From: Pristionchus mayeri
Lineage: Eukaryota > Nematoda > Chromadorea > Rhabditida > Neodiplogasteridae
Direction of reading: 5' to 3'
Assembly: GCA_036245805.1 (NCBI GenBank)
Contig: BTRK01000003.1
Coordinates: 12,192,464 to 12,256,463, forward strand
DNA length: 64,000 bases
The notes under the pieces are model-generated. The model ran no database searches. It was not told the origin of the DNA and worked only from the letters and a program-made list of their open reading frames with translations. Shown piece after piece: positions 34,199 through 45,600 of the stretch (the first letter of the stretch is position 1; each line of letters starts with the position of its first letter). A program made the position numbers and the translations under genes.

Positions 34199-35602
34199 TA
34201 AGATCATTCGTACACTTTCGGAATACTGGAGAACCACCCGTTATTTAACGACTAATTTGGCGCCAATTGCACACTATTCCATATCCTTTCTTCTCTACAG
34301 CATGCCTTCCCCACGGAGTATAGGGTATATTCCCTGAATATAGCAACTAACAATATCAAATTATTGGAACTGGAAGAACTCGATGACTGCAAACTGGTCA
34401 GCATTTACAGAACAACTTAGGACTTGCAAAATAGTGAAAATGTTGATTATTGGACCAGTAATCATACAAAAGTGATATTTCTTTTTAAAGATCTAAATGT
34501 AAGGATGCTTGATTTGCGAAATTCATCGCCATTTAGATAGTTAATATGTCGCATAACACTATGACGCCATGCCGCCTTTGATGTATCGCATCTTTTAGAT
34601 ATCGCCTCGATGGCACTTGATGGTGCTTGCATACCTCAATGGTTCGAAAGGTCTTCCAAGCATAGATATTTTCTCCATGCGACTCAATTGGGATCACAGT
34701 GCAAACTTGTTCATGCACGTTCCCGACAACCATGCGGAGTATTTTGGAGTGACTAAATGGAGCTTTCGTTCAAGCGTTAGTGATGCCTTTCATAATATTG
34801 ATTTGATTTGTTGCAAGGATTTCCAGTTCACTGCACATCAACTGCAATTGGGCAATAACTAGGGCTCCCCTGTGTGTGTTGCTTTTGTATTTTTGTATCA
34901 TTTTCGAGAACGTATCAAACGCGCTGCATGAACTATATGTTCATTGAAAAAACATACCTGAAAATAGTTTAAAAAATACCCCATTATGCAAAAAAGGGAG
35001 AACCAACGATCAAACCACAGGTACCTCCGAAGGGATATTTTCGCGCGAGCTCCTTTCCTTTGCGTGCACAATTTACTGCACGATTCCGGGAAATAATGGA
35101 GCAAAAAGTTCTTGCAAGCCGAATATATCGCCTTCTCGGAAGATGTTCACGTGTCGGGAAACTTGAAATCGAGCTCGAAATGGCCAAGGATATTGTGTAT
35201 AATAAGCTGCCTCAACGAGTAAATTGCGTAGTGGAAGAGCTTGCCATCGAGGAACTCGGATCGTTGGACGACGAACTGTAGGTGATATGATCATACGAAC
35301 AAATGGCTTTATTGAGCAATTTAAAAAAAATTGAGATGAAACAAGAAATGACACCTCCGTGTTGTATCGATTGTGTCCGGAAAGAGTGCATAATGATGAG
35401 TGTCATTTTTTGTGAAAAGAGCATGCAGCAGCTCCATTTCATTATCATATCAATTCCAGACCAATTGTCCAGCAAGTCTCTGAATTTTTCAACACCGTTC
35501 AGCATCTAACAATTTACATTTCGAGAAAGAAAGATACAATGGCGAAAATGGCGAATTCATTTAGTGAGATATGCATTATATTTCATTTCTAGAACATTAT
35601 AA

Positions 35603-35690
35603 CACTAGGACGGTTGAGAAGAATGACGTCATGTGTATCTTAGTATATCAAAGGCGGTATGACATCATAGTTGTCATTCGACCTGGTGCC
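35603..35690. mobile_element. short hairpin MITE (GGCACTAGGT family)
   Basis: CACTAGGACGGTTGAGAA pairs with TTGTCATTCGACCTGGTGCC, with an inner ATGACGTCAT / ATGACATCAT pair. It sits in intron 4 of the 34340 gene. Confidence 0.62.
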
Positions 35691-36118
35691 GAACAATATG
35701 CATTTATAATAATATCACTTTTAGATCGCCCATCAGTTCATTCGTTCATCAAATCGTTCGTTATTCGTCAGGTAGCGTTGGACATTCGGGAAATAATAGT
35801 TTCATTCCAATTTAAGAAATTATAAGGTGATATGCAAAAATGTGCTGCTATTCCGAATATATTTCAACTTAGCTGATGATTGTTTGTGTACTTCGCACAC
35901 TTGCAAGATTCCCGGAATAAAACTCATATTGTCCATGAACTCTAATACGTTATCTTCTATCAGGCTCTCGGCCAAGTTTTTTCACGGAAGAATATGATTC
36001 AACATTCGATATGTTCAAGCTTGAATGGCAGATAGAGGTGGACATGATGATGAGTACGACGAAGACTAAGGTTAATTTGGTATTTTGTAGTTTTTATTTA
36101 TTTTAGGAATACACTACA

Positions 36119-37940
36119 CACCGTGTCAAAGGGGGGAAGAAAGCTCATTAGCATGGCGCGCTCAATTCCTCTTTGTTTCTGGCAGAGGTGTATATTGGTA
36201 TGTGTAACATATCGAAACGACTGTGTTTGGCGCGAAATTGCTCTGTGTATCGCCCCAAACAGGTGTGTTCGAATGCGAAACATATGAGGCCGTTTGCCTA
36301 AGAATCGAGCAAGGACCGGGACAGCAAAAAAAACTTCGATTTCCTGTAACAATGTGTTTTGGGGTAATTGAAGGTAGTGAACACGGTGGGCACATTCATT
36401 TCGCTCCCAGAGTCGTCGTTGGCTCCAGACGGCGTCACGTCGAAAACGGGTTTTCGCGTATTCCGCCTCTCGGGAAAGTGCTAAAATTACACGAACAGGG
36501 TTTCCGGGGTAGAATTTAATGCTGATTACGGCTATCCGCTGCATTTTTCACGAATTATTAAAATAATGTTTAAAATATCAACTTTTCGAAGACGCAATAT
36601 CGGGACGAGTGAGTTACATGGTTGGAACCGCCGTAATGTGCGGATTCAGAATCTCAATTTTCATCGATTTTTAACCATAGGACTTTAAAGATTGGAGTGA
36701 AAACGTGATGCGAAAATGGGTAAAAATGAGGCAATCGCAGGTTCTCCCCGCGGCAGAGGAAAGGAAGAGGCGAGATAGTGTGGAGAATCGAGAGAGCGCG
36801 AGGGGCCGTAAACTGCCAGGGGGAGAGAAGGGAGGAAGAGACTGTGATTGCCTCATTTTTACCCATTTTCGCATCACGTTTTCTCTCCAATCTTTAAAGT
36901 CCTATGGAGAAAATCGATGAAAATTGAGATTCTGAATCCGCACATCGCGGCGGTTCCAACCATGTAACTCACTCGTCCCCATATTGCGTCTTCGAAAAGT
37001 TGAGATTTTAAAAATTATTTCAATAATTTGTGAAAAATGAAGTGGATAGCCGTAATCAGCATTAAATTCTACCCCGGAAACCCTATCCGTGTAATTGTAG
37101 CACTTTCCCGAGAGGCGACATACGCGAAAACCCGTTTTCGACGTGACGCCGTCTGGAGCCAACGACGACTCTGGGAGCGAAATGAATGTGCCCACCGTTT
37201 TCACTACCTTCAATTACCCAAACACACATTGTTACATTTTTTTTGCTGTCCCGGAACCTGCAGGATCTGCTCGATTCTTAGGCGGACGGCCTCATATTCA
37301 AAAACACGCAAATTTTGCTCAGAAAACGGTCGTTTTAGGCACCTAAAAGGTAACTAGTCATTAGCCAAATAAGATAGGAAGGTGCGGATTGTCTAGAAAT
37401 GATCGGCAAACCTTTTGGAAGAGATCTGTAAGTCAGATTTCTCAATTTCGATTTTTGAAATTTTCTATGATTCAAAACGTGCGCGAAACCTGCGATTTTT
37501 AGAGACAAATTTTAATAAGATACGTCAAACATTGAAATAGGGAAAACTGATCGTTTGGCTTATGTCTTTTTTGGGCCAAAATCGCAGGTTTCGCGCACGT
37601 TTTGAATCATAGAAAATTTCAAATATCTAAATTGAGAAATCTCACTTACAGATCTTTTCGAAAAGGCTTCCCGATCATTTCTAGACAAACCGTATATTTT
37701 TAGCTCATTTGGCTAATAACTGGTTTCCTTTTATGTGCCAAAAATGCGCGTTTTCTGTGTAAAATGTGTGTGTTTTTGAATATGTGTCGCATTCGAATGT
37801 TTGGGATGAGACGCAGAGCAATTTGGCCCAAAATACAGTCGTTTCGATATGTTTGACATACCAATATACACCTCTGCCAGAAACAAAGAGGAATTGAGCT
37901 CGCCATGCTAATGAGCTTCCTTCCACCCTTTGACACGGTG
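36119..37940. mobile_element. 1.8-kb palindromic element
   Basis: CACCGTGTCAAAGG at the left pairs with CCTTTGACACGGTG at the right. Two inner hairpins lie at about 36683-36905 and 37430-37675. The arm section around 36410-36520 resembles 53040-53155, so the family recurs in the window. It sits in the last intron of the 34340 gene. No coding potential is accepted. Confidence 0.65.
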
Positions 37941-38178
37941 AGCACTAGATCAGATATGCTAAATGCTACTGTTTACACTTGTCGCATGGCTGATACCTAA
38001 TTTTAAAATTTCAAGGTTTTTGATGATTCAAAAACACAGTCTTGTCTGATATTAGAGTCGCTGAGATTTTTTCTGAGAATTTTCCTTTAACTTTCAGGCT
38101 ACGTTCTATGGCGAATTGCTCTCAGAAAAGAGCAGAAGAATGCGCGCAACCATACTCATTGGTACGCGAGATCAATGA

Positions 38179-39632
38179 ATGAAAAAATCTTCTTGAATAA
38201 TTCCCGCTCACAGTAATCAGTACTAGACACATAATTGCTGTTTTCTAAAGTTGTGCATGTTATGGTATCGTTGCCTCGTTGTATTACTTTTGTATTCTCA
38301 AATGAGCCATTTTTGAATGTGAACTTTATCGAAATACGAATTATTCGCATTGTTCGATCGTCTATTATTTGGCATAATTAAATAAATACAATTGCAGTGA
38401 TCGGGTGTCAAAACATAATGTAGGCGTGTGGAAAGTGAGGAAAACGAATAAAACTATTTAAAAAATGTGCACACAACATAATATTGACATAGCCTGCATT
38501 GTGTGACTTCAGATCTTCCGCCACATCTCTCTAAAGGGGAAGATAGTGCACATCCCGGGGAGAGTAAGCACTTTTCGTACCACCTCGCCCCTTCAGGGGT
38601 CAGAGCAAACAAATCAGTGAAAGATAAAGATAGAGAGCGCTAGAGAAATAGTGAGGCGAAAGATTCAACAGAGACGTCGAGTAAACACCTTGACGAACGC
38701 GATACGGAGCGCCCCCGTTTCACCTAATACAGTGCGCAATTCAAGTGGATGATAATGCTCCATGCGTACTTACCGCTCTACCAGTGGAAAAGACGTGTAG
38801 AAAGATATGATTTTCCGAATTTAAAACTCTTTGGAAAGCGCTCTCTGTTCTCTGACCAATCAATCAATATTATTTTCAGGTGGAAACGCTCAGAAGATGA
38901 TAGGTCGGTAGTCTTCATAAGTTGCACTCCACCAATGGCTCCCAATAGCTCGGGAAAGGTCGTCTCTCCTGCGCGGATGAGGCTTTCCGGAGAGACGACC
39001 TGTGTTTCTCTCACCTGAGGATACTCTTTCCCCTCTCGAGAGAAGCTCTGTTTGCTCAGATTGGGCGAGACGTCCCTTCCGGGGTTGATGTACTTTGCGA
39101 TTCTTAGCTTCTACTAAGCGTTGCTTCCCTTCGGTCAACTCACTTTCGATTCAATGTCCGTCTTCGTTTACCTCCCCCCTTTCCCCTCCTCTCTTGATTA
39201 AATGACTCTCTTTTTCCCATTATCTCTCCCCTTGATGACCCACGCGCGTGCTAGCTATCGCATTTCCCCCGTTAGCATCCCAACGCTAGCTTCTCATTTC
39301 TCCCCCCTGAGTATAACTGGAAATTCACTGAAGAGTTCGATATGGACTGGCTTGAGGTATTATTCTGTTCGTTATATCAAAGAATAGTTTCGCACTCGTC
39401 AATTAGGAACTTATGATGTGCATTGTTGTCCAGTTAATCGTTCTAGCTCTGTCAAGCTCTAATATGTGCTAGGTTTTCATTCCCATTTAATTGATTACCA
39501 AATGTGAATGGACAACTATTCATACTTACCGATTGCGCCATTGCGTCATACTCATGCTGGTAGCGCAATTAGCCTTGCGTCTGAATTTGAATGCAGGCGA
39601 GAAAGTATCGCTTTCCGACAATTCAATCTCAG
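38179..39632. other. intergenic, no gene seen
   Basis: This separates the F-box cluster from the secreted-protein gene. The only clear structure is a hairpin at 38957-39001 (AGGTCGTCTCTCC pairing with GGAGAGACGACCT). A pyrimidine-rich stretch at 39170-39240 precedes the next gene. Confidence 0.4.
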
Positions 39633-42600
39633 ATGCTGAACAACACGATCTCATTCCTGCTCTCGCTGCTCATTCAGACCACAGCAGAGCCGATGACCGT
39701 GCAGCACAGCGCGGATGTGGCTGCGAACGCGCCATGGTAACACTGTTATTAAACAAATTTTGTTTTCTGAGGATGGGGATATGAGAGGGGATGACATGAT
39801 CTAAATTTTACCCACCTAGTGTTACTGGCATTTCAAACCATCGTGATTCGTCCTATAGTGATGTTTGTGTTTTGTTTTGTGAAAAGGAACCTTCGAGGAA
39901 ACTTAATCTTCGCAGATTTTCGGATATTAATAAAAGTTAGTGGTGAAATTTAGCATTCAGTTCCAGACGAACTGAATATTAATCTGAGTATATCACGGAT
40001 TGTGCGATAAGTTTAAGGACCGCAGGCGGGTTTCTTCAAAATACTTCTAAAATAAAATGCGCATATAATCCAATGGTTTATGAGCTGCCGATACGATTTC
40101 GACAACAAACAATTAAAAATTCGAAACGGCCTTGTCGAAATCAGCGACTGACTTTTTTCTCAATATTTTTTATTAATTATTAATTATTAATTTTTTTATT
40201 AAAAAAATGTGTTTTTGAATTGATCTAAGTGTCATTCTGGGAAATAGTTTATCACTGATATTTAATGAAGATTCGGTAAGAGCAAGGTCGCAGGTTGTCA
40301 GGTTTCCGGTCGATACAACGGAATTACGCCAAGTGACAGATGGATGACAAAGGCGCGATTATGAAATCTAGTGCAATTAGAATGGACTCACGAAGAAATA
40401 TAGCATCTGGCTATTGGCGCAAACCAAATATCGATCGAGAAAATAAACATCTCAAAAATCGCGGTTTTCCTGGCTAAAACTCGGCATAACTTCAATGATC
40501 ACTCTGCCAGATTAAAGGAGGACTATTGGCAAAGTGACCATTTCAATAGAAAAGATAAGGCTTTTTATGAAATATAAATTCAAACTCAAAACTTGAAATG
40601 TTTCTGAAACATATCCCGAAATACTGAACGGAGTCAGTTGTGTTTCAGAAATAATATGAAACATGAATAGTTCCTATCCGATTCATAAAGCGAATCGGAT
40701 TATGTTTCAGAATAAGTTCAAATCACAAATAGGTTTTCTCCCAGTGGTTTGAATTCCCGCATTTCCCTGTCCCACGAGCGTCCATGGCACTTTGCCAAAA
40801 ATGATATAACTCGACCCAGAACAAAGATATGAATTTGAAATTTTCAGAATCTATTATCGTTAGGGAGGGCTAGACCTTGGCTGTGGTAGCGTCAAAATGT
40901 AAATTTTTGCCGGCAGTCCTCCTTTAATGCGCTTGGCCGTAAAGTGTACTCTAGTCCATGCATTGTTGTATTGTAAAGAAAAAAAGTCTGTCAGAGGGAG
41001 CAAATACATTATCGGTTGAAATAACTGGAAACAACTGGAAACGAAAGTGGTCAAAATGAAGTGAAACGATATTTGGCACAGGGAGAATTCATTCAGCTAG
41101 GAAAAAAATAACCTTTCTTAAAAACAAAGGTGTTGAAAAAAAGGAAAAACATTTCAAAAGTTCGCAATCGCAAAATGAGGACTAGCGTTGTCCAATTTGT
41201 CGAGATATTTGGTTACTGTACCCTTGAAACCTGAAATGACCGCACTCTTCTGTCCCTAGATAAGTTTCAACTTTCTTTAAGTTTCAACAACATAACGATC
41301 CATGTAAGAACAATCGCTCTTGCGCCGTTTGATTCGGGAAAAAATCATAATTTGAATGCTGTTTTTAAATTATTGGTTTGTTTTCGAACGTGTTTGACCC
41401 TCCAAATTAGCCTGTAAATTTGCCCAATAGCATTACTAAGCAAGTAAAGCATCTGTGAGCATTGCTCTCTCGTCAGGTACCACCCCCGTACTGCCCTCTT
41501 CGTTGACTCCGCCGGACCCGCGCAATCACCGCCCGTCGACCTCACCGAGTGCAGCAAGGGTGAGTGGTCTTTCATCTTGGAATGCTGGTGTGGGATAAAA
41601 TGCTAAAAGCTGACACGGTCTGATACTTGCAAATTATGAAAAAAATCGTTACATTGTCCAAAAATGTCAACCTCCTAGAAATATTGAGTTTCACGAGCAA
41701 TTCTAATATTTTGATCACTGGTCGTTTTCAATTTTCTTCTTGTTTGCTGTACAAATAATCATAATTATAAAAACAGTACTACTTCGAATCACGTCGTTAG
41801 TTATTTCGCGACGTAATAAGATGGTAATGAACACTTGAATTCTAATGTTCCTTATTGAATGAACACGGATCCGAACATGCAGTCAAGCTATATTTCCAGA
41901 ATGCGTCACCGTCGTCGACTGCCCGTTCGATCAGTCGTGCTTCGGGGCGACACTCGCCCGTCCTGGATGCTGCCTGCCTGCCCTCACACCCAATGCGACT
42001 GGATGCGTGTCGGATGAGCAGTGCAGGTTAGTATAGGATTGTAAAGCTCTATATTTGACAGATCTAGACAAGTTACACTTAGGTTACGTTCACGACTATA
42101 AGGGAGTAGGTTAGGCTTAGGCCAGCATGTCCGCCCTTAGTCCCAATCCCACCATATGTGTGGGATGAGCGGTGCAGGTGCATACACATTGTCAGGATAT
42201 GGGATGGCTTTGCAAGAAATTGCCATCTTCGTTATGTGTGTTCTCCCATTGGCGACAGTTCGTGCACACTGCAGTGATTGCACAATATTTGGTTCTTTGA
42301 TTAGCAAATCGTTTTTTCTGTGCAAAAAAGTAATCACATTTGCACAGAAGAAAGCGGCAAAATATGTGGGAATACGATTTTTGCAAGGAAATGAAAAGTT
42401 CTGCTAGCTAAAATTCAAACAGCAATTTTGCAGGCGATCATGCGACTCCACAGTCTGCGACATGCAGCAGCAGCCGGCGAGGTGATTGCACATTTGTGAA
42501 TGAATATCACGCCTCTCACCTAAGAATCGAGCAAACCTTGGCATTGACCCAAAATTCGAAATTGAGATAAATACATTTCCAGGGTCCACTTGATCCAACT

Positions 42601-45600
42601 AAGACCCCCCTGCACTAAATAGTGCCTGGGATCATGCTTCGCCGAGTTGCTGCACCGGTCGGATCGAGCAGCTCAACTTTGGGGCTTACTTTCTACCCTT
42701 CAACGAAATCATACGGAAAACTTTTCTTCTAGTGGTCCGGCTACTTTTTCATGCTCTATCATCCTATCGAGACCGTTTTTCAATTTTTGATCGTTGAAAG
42801 GCTCCACATTCGACGACGAATATCTTGAAAACTGCCTCAAAGTCACCGGATTTTCTTGCACCATCAGATAGAGCTTGACACGAGGATTCGAACAAGTACC
42901 TTGTGCTCGCATATCGAGGGGAGCTAAGGGGTGTTTTGCCCCTAAAACGCTTGACGAAGATTTGAAGTGATTTTTAATCAACTAATCGACGTGTCATTCT
43001 GACTTCTCTCGAACAAAGAGAGGTAATTGCGCGTTATGTTTCATCTGCTATTTAAATTCATTTGTTAGCCTTTTTCCAAGTATTTTAATGAGACATGAAG
43101 CATAACTAATTTTGTTAATTAAAAAAAAATTAATTAATTTTGTTCTAGAGAAAAGCGAATGACACGTTGATTAGTTGATTAAAAATCACTTCAAATCTTC
43201 GCGGAGCGTTTTAGGGGCAAAACACCCCTTAGCTCCCCTCGATATGCGAGCACAAGGTACTTGTTCGAATCCTCGTGTCAAGCTCTATCTGATGGTGCAA
43301 GAAAATCCGGTGACTTTGAGGCAGTTTTCAAGATATTCGTCGTCGAGTGTGGAGCCTTTCAACGATCAAAAATCGAAAAACGGTCTCGATAGGATGATAG
43401 AGCATGGAAAAGTAGCCGGACCACCAGAAGAAAAGTTTTCCGTATGATTTCGTTGAAGGGTAGAAAGTAAGCCCCAAAGTTGAGCTGCTCGATCCGACCG
43501 GTGCAGCAACTCGACGAAGAATGATCCCAGGCACTATTTAGTGCAGGGGGGTCTTAGTTGGTTCAAGTGGACTCTGAAAATGTATTTATCTCAATTTCGA
43601 ATTTTGGCTCAATGCCAAACCAGTGTCATTCTGAGTCGATTCTTACGTGAGAGGCGTGATATACATTATTTTGCATTTTTTATCGCAAGCAACCGATCAA
43701 TCATTGTAAGTGTGCACTCTACCACGACTTAGATTGCATCTGAAACTCATCTATCGACGAGATGTTAGGAACAACTTTAGGTGTCGACTCGAAATAGATA
43801 GCGTGCAATTATGTTTCACATTCTACCTGATTAAATATTTTCCTGAGATGTGTGATTTTACTCTCGCATAATGCAATCTATTCGATAATTACAGATGCCT
43901 CTGCGAGCCCGGGACGCACTTCCTCTTCGAGAAGTGTTGTGAGTCGCCAAAATATTCAAACTCACTCTCCAAATCAAGGACTGAGAAACCCTCTAAAGCA
44001 AATATGTGAACATTACGCTGGTAAAGATCTAAGACAACTTGGTTACAGGGAAGCGCTGTCCCCCATTCGCTGAGCAACATCCAGTCGTAGATGAGCGAGG
44101 TAAACTTTTTTTGGGGTGTATGAAGGAGGGAACGAATAATAGAGGAAACGAAATGAGAATCTGTTATGAGAGCGTGTCATACAGTGTGTGCATTCTCTTT
44201 TACAACTTTGGAGCTAGATACATACGTGAGAGAGTTAGTAATTCAAATTAGTAAAACAAATAGGGTGAGCGTCGCTTCATTTCCTGCACTCTCAGGCATA
44301 TCGAAAGATCGAGATTGTGTGGGAAATGAAGACACGATTTACCGAATTACGAACTCTATTCCTTGTCTTCATGATCATCCTCATTATGCGTTTTCTAAAT
44401 GATTACGCAGAAAGAAGATAATCGTTTCGCGCTTATCTTCTTAGTCGTTCAAGTCGTTCATAATACAATTCAGGTTTCTCCTACTGCAAGCTGCGCACGA
44501 GCGAGAGTGTCGCGCGTTTGGTGATGAGAAGAAGCAAGAGAGCGATTGGCAAGAATGCTTACTGTTAGAGTGATGAAATCGAAGTTTGTGGTAGTGAAAC
44601 AAATAATATTGGGGTGTCCGGAAAGTTCGTTCATTTGGTCATAAAAAGTGAATGTGCTTTCCAATTCCCCATTCATGCAGGGTTATTTGTAAGTAGCCTA
44701 CGGCGCTATGCTGGCATAGAATGAGATTGTTATCGTATCATTTGGGTAGTATCTATTTTGATTTTTAAAAAAATGGGGTCATTCCACGATCGAGCGAACT
44801 TTTAATGTAATGCTGCGGCATCCATCACAAGAAGTAATCACTCAGAGTTGGCATATGTAATGTATATCTCAGTGGGTACCAATTTCCATATTCATTCAAT
44901 TTAGATCCTTCTTGCGGTCGAGAAATCTTGAGGTATGTTAACATAAAAAAATGTGGGAATAAAAAAATCTATCAGAAAAATATGAAGCACACTAAAGAGT
45001 GTCGGCTTTTTGCTTTACTAATGAGAGATTCCCCGCATAGCGGACTACTGACTAACAGACACTACCTTTTGATTGCAAAAATTCAGACTCGTCTGTATTT
45101 TTTGTATAACGAGAACGAACGAATAATCGACCAAAAACTGGAATTCAGACCATAAATATGAGTATAAAGATCGTATTGTCGGATGATGAACCGGAAGTAG
45201 AACATATTTCGGAAGAGAAGAGTAGTGGGTACGTTCCTTATCATGGGGAATAAAATTGCATTGCGGAATGACCGAAGAGGTGGCAATGAAAACTGCGTTT
45301 TTTCTTTAATTCGTAAATCGACAAAATCTTTAAATTAATCTGTAATCTTCCCTAGTGAAGCAATCTTCTTCCCATTCAAAGGTAACATAGTACTGAATTT
45401 TGCTCATACATACCACTGTACAACTGGAACAATAAATGGCGCACTCATGTGTTATGACCAAATGAACGAACTTTCCGGACACCCCAATAATAATAGTAAT
45501 ATTCAGATGATCATCCAAAAACATCGATTATTTTTACGCAGGTGCACACATCTGTTGTTGATATATTATTAGGCATCCAGGTGTTTGAGCATTATCATAT

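Larger units (their letters stand above)
34340..38178 (+). pseudogene. F-box-like gene with one nonsense codon and a degraded first exon
   Basis: Exon 1 is reduced to LNIAT...LLELEELDDCKL ending before GTCAGC near 34396. Exon 2 (from 34599) has ISPRWHLMVLAYL. Exon 3 (35021-35277) has YRLLGRCSRVGKLEIELEMA. Exon 4 (35460-35563), exon 5 (35725-35826), exon 6 (35964-36070) and exon 7 (38098-38178, MRATILIGTRDQ) follow. Exons 3 to 7 join in phase (2, 1, 1, 0). The only interruption is TAA at 35823-35825, the last full codon of exon 5. A 1.8-kb palindrome separates exons 6 and 7 and a hairpin MITE lies in intron 4. It is probably a recent pseudogene. Confidence 0.58.

Noticed and set aside
32010..34337. 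Pairs of open frames on both strands at 32010-32425 and 33877-34337
   Set aside because: They are mirror images generated by the palindrome at 32177-34198, with no recognisable motif or start context.
36098..37945. Several frames of 60-148 codons on both strands
   Set aside because: Products of the palindrome 36119-37940; the frames repeat each other in inverted order and lie within an intron.
38749..39138. Overlapping frames on both strands
   Set aside because: They sit over a hairpin (38957-39001) and have no motif or splice context.
39491..39784. 97-codon frame over the first exon of the secreted gene
   Set aside because: The alternative frame starting at 39633 gives a clear signal peptide and joins all later exons in phase; the longer frame runs into a stop at the next exon.
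42709..43534. Mirror frames beginning MIKNHFKSS on both strands
   Set aside because: They are the two arms of the foldback element 42504-43662, also seen in 6409-6783; no domain is recognisable.
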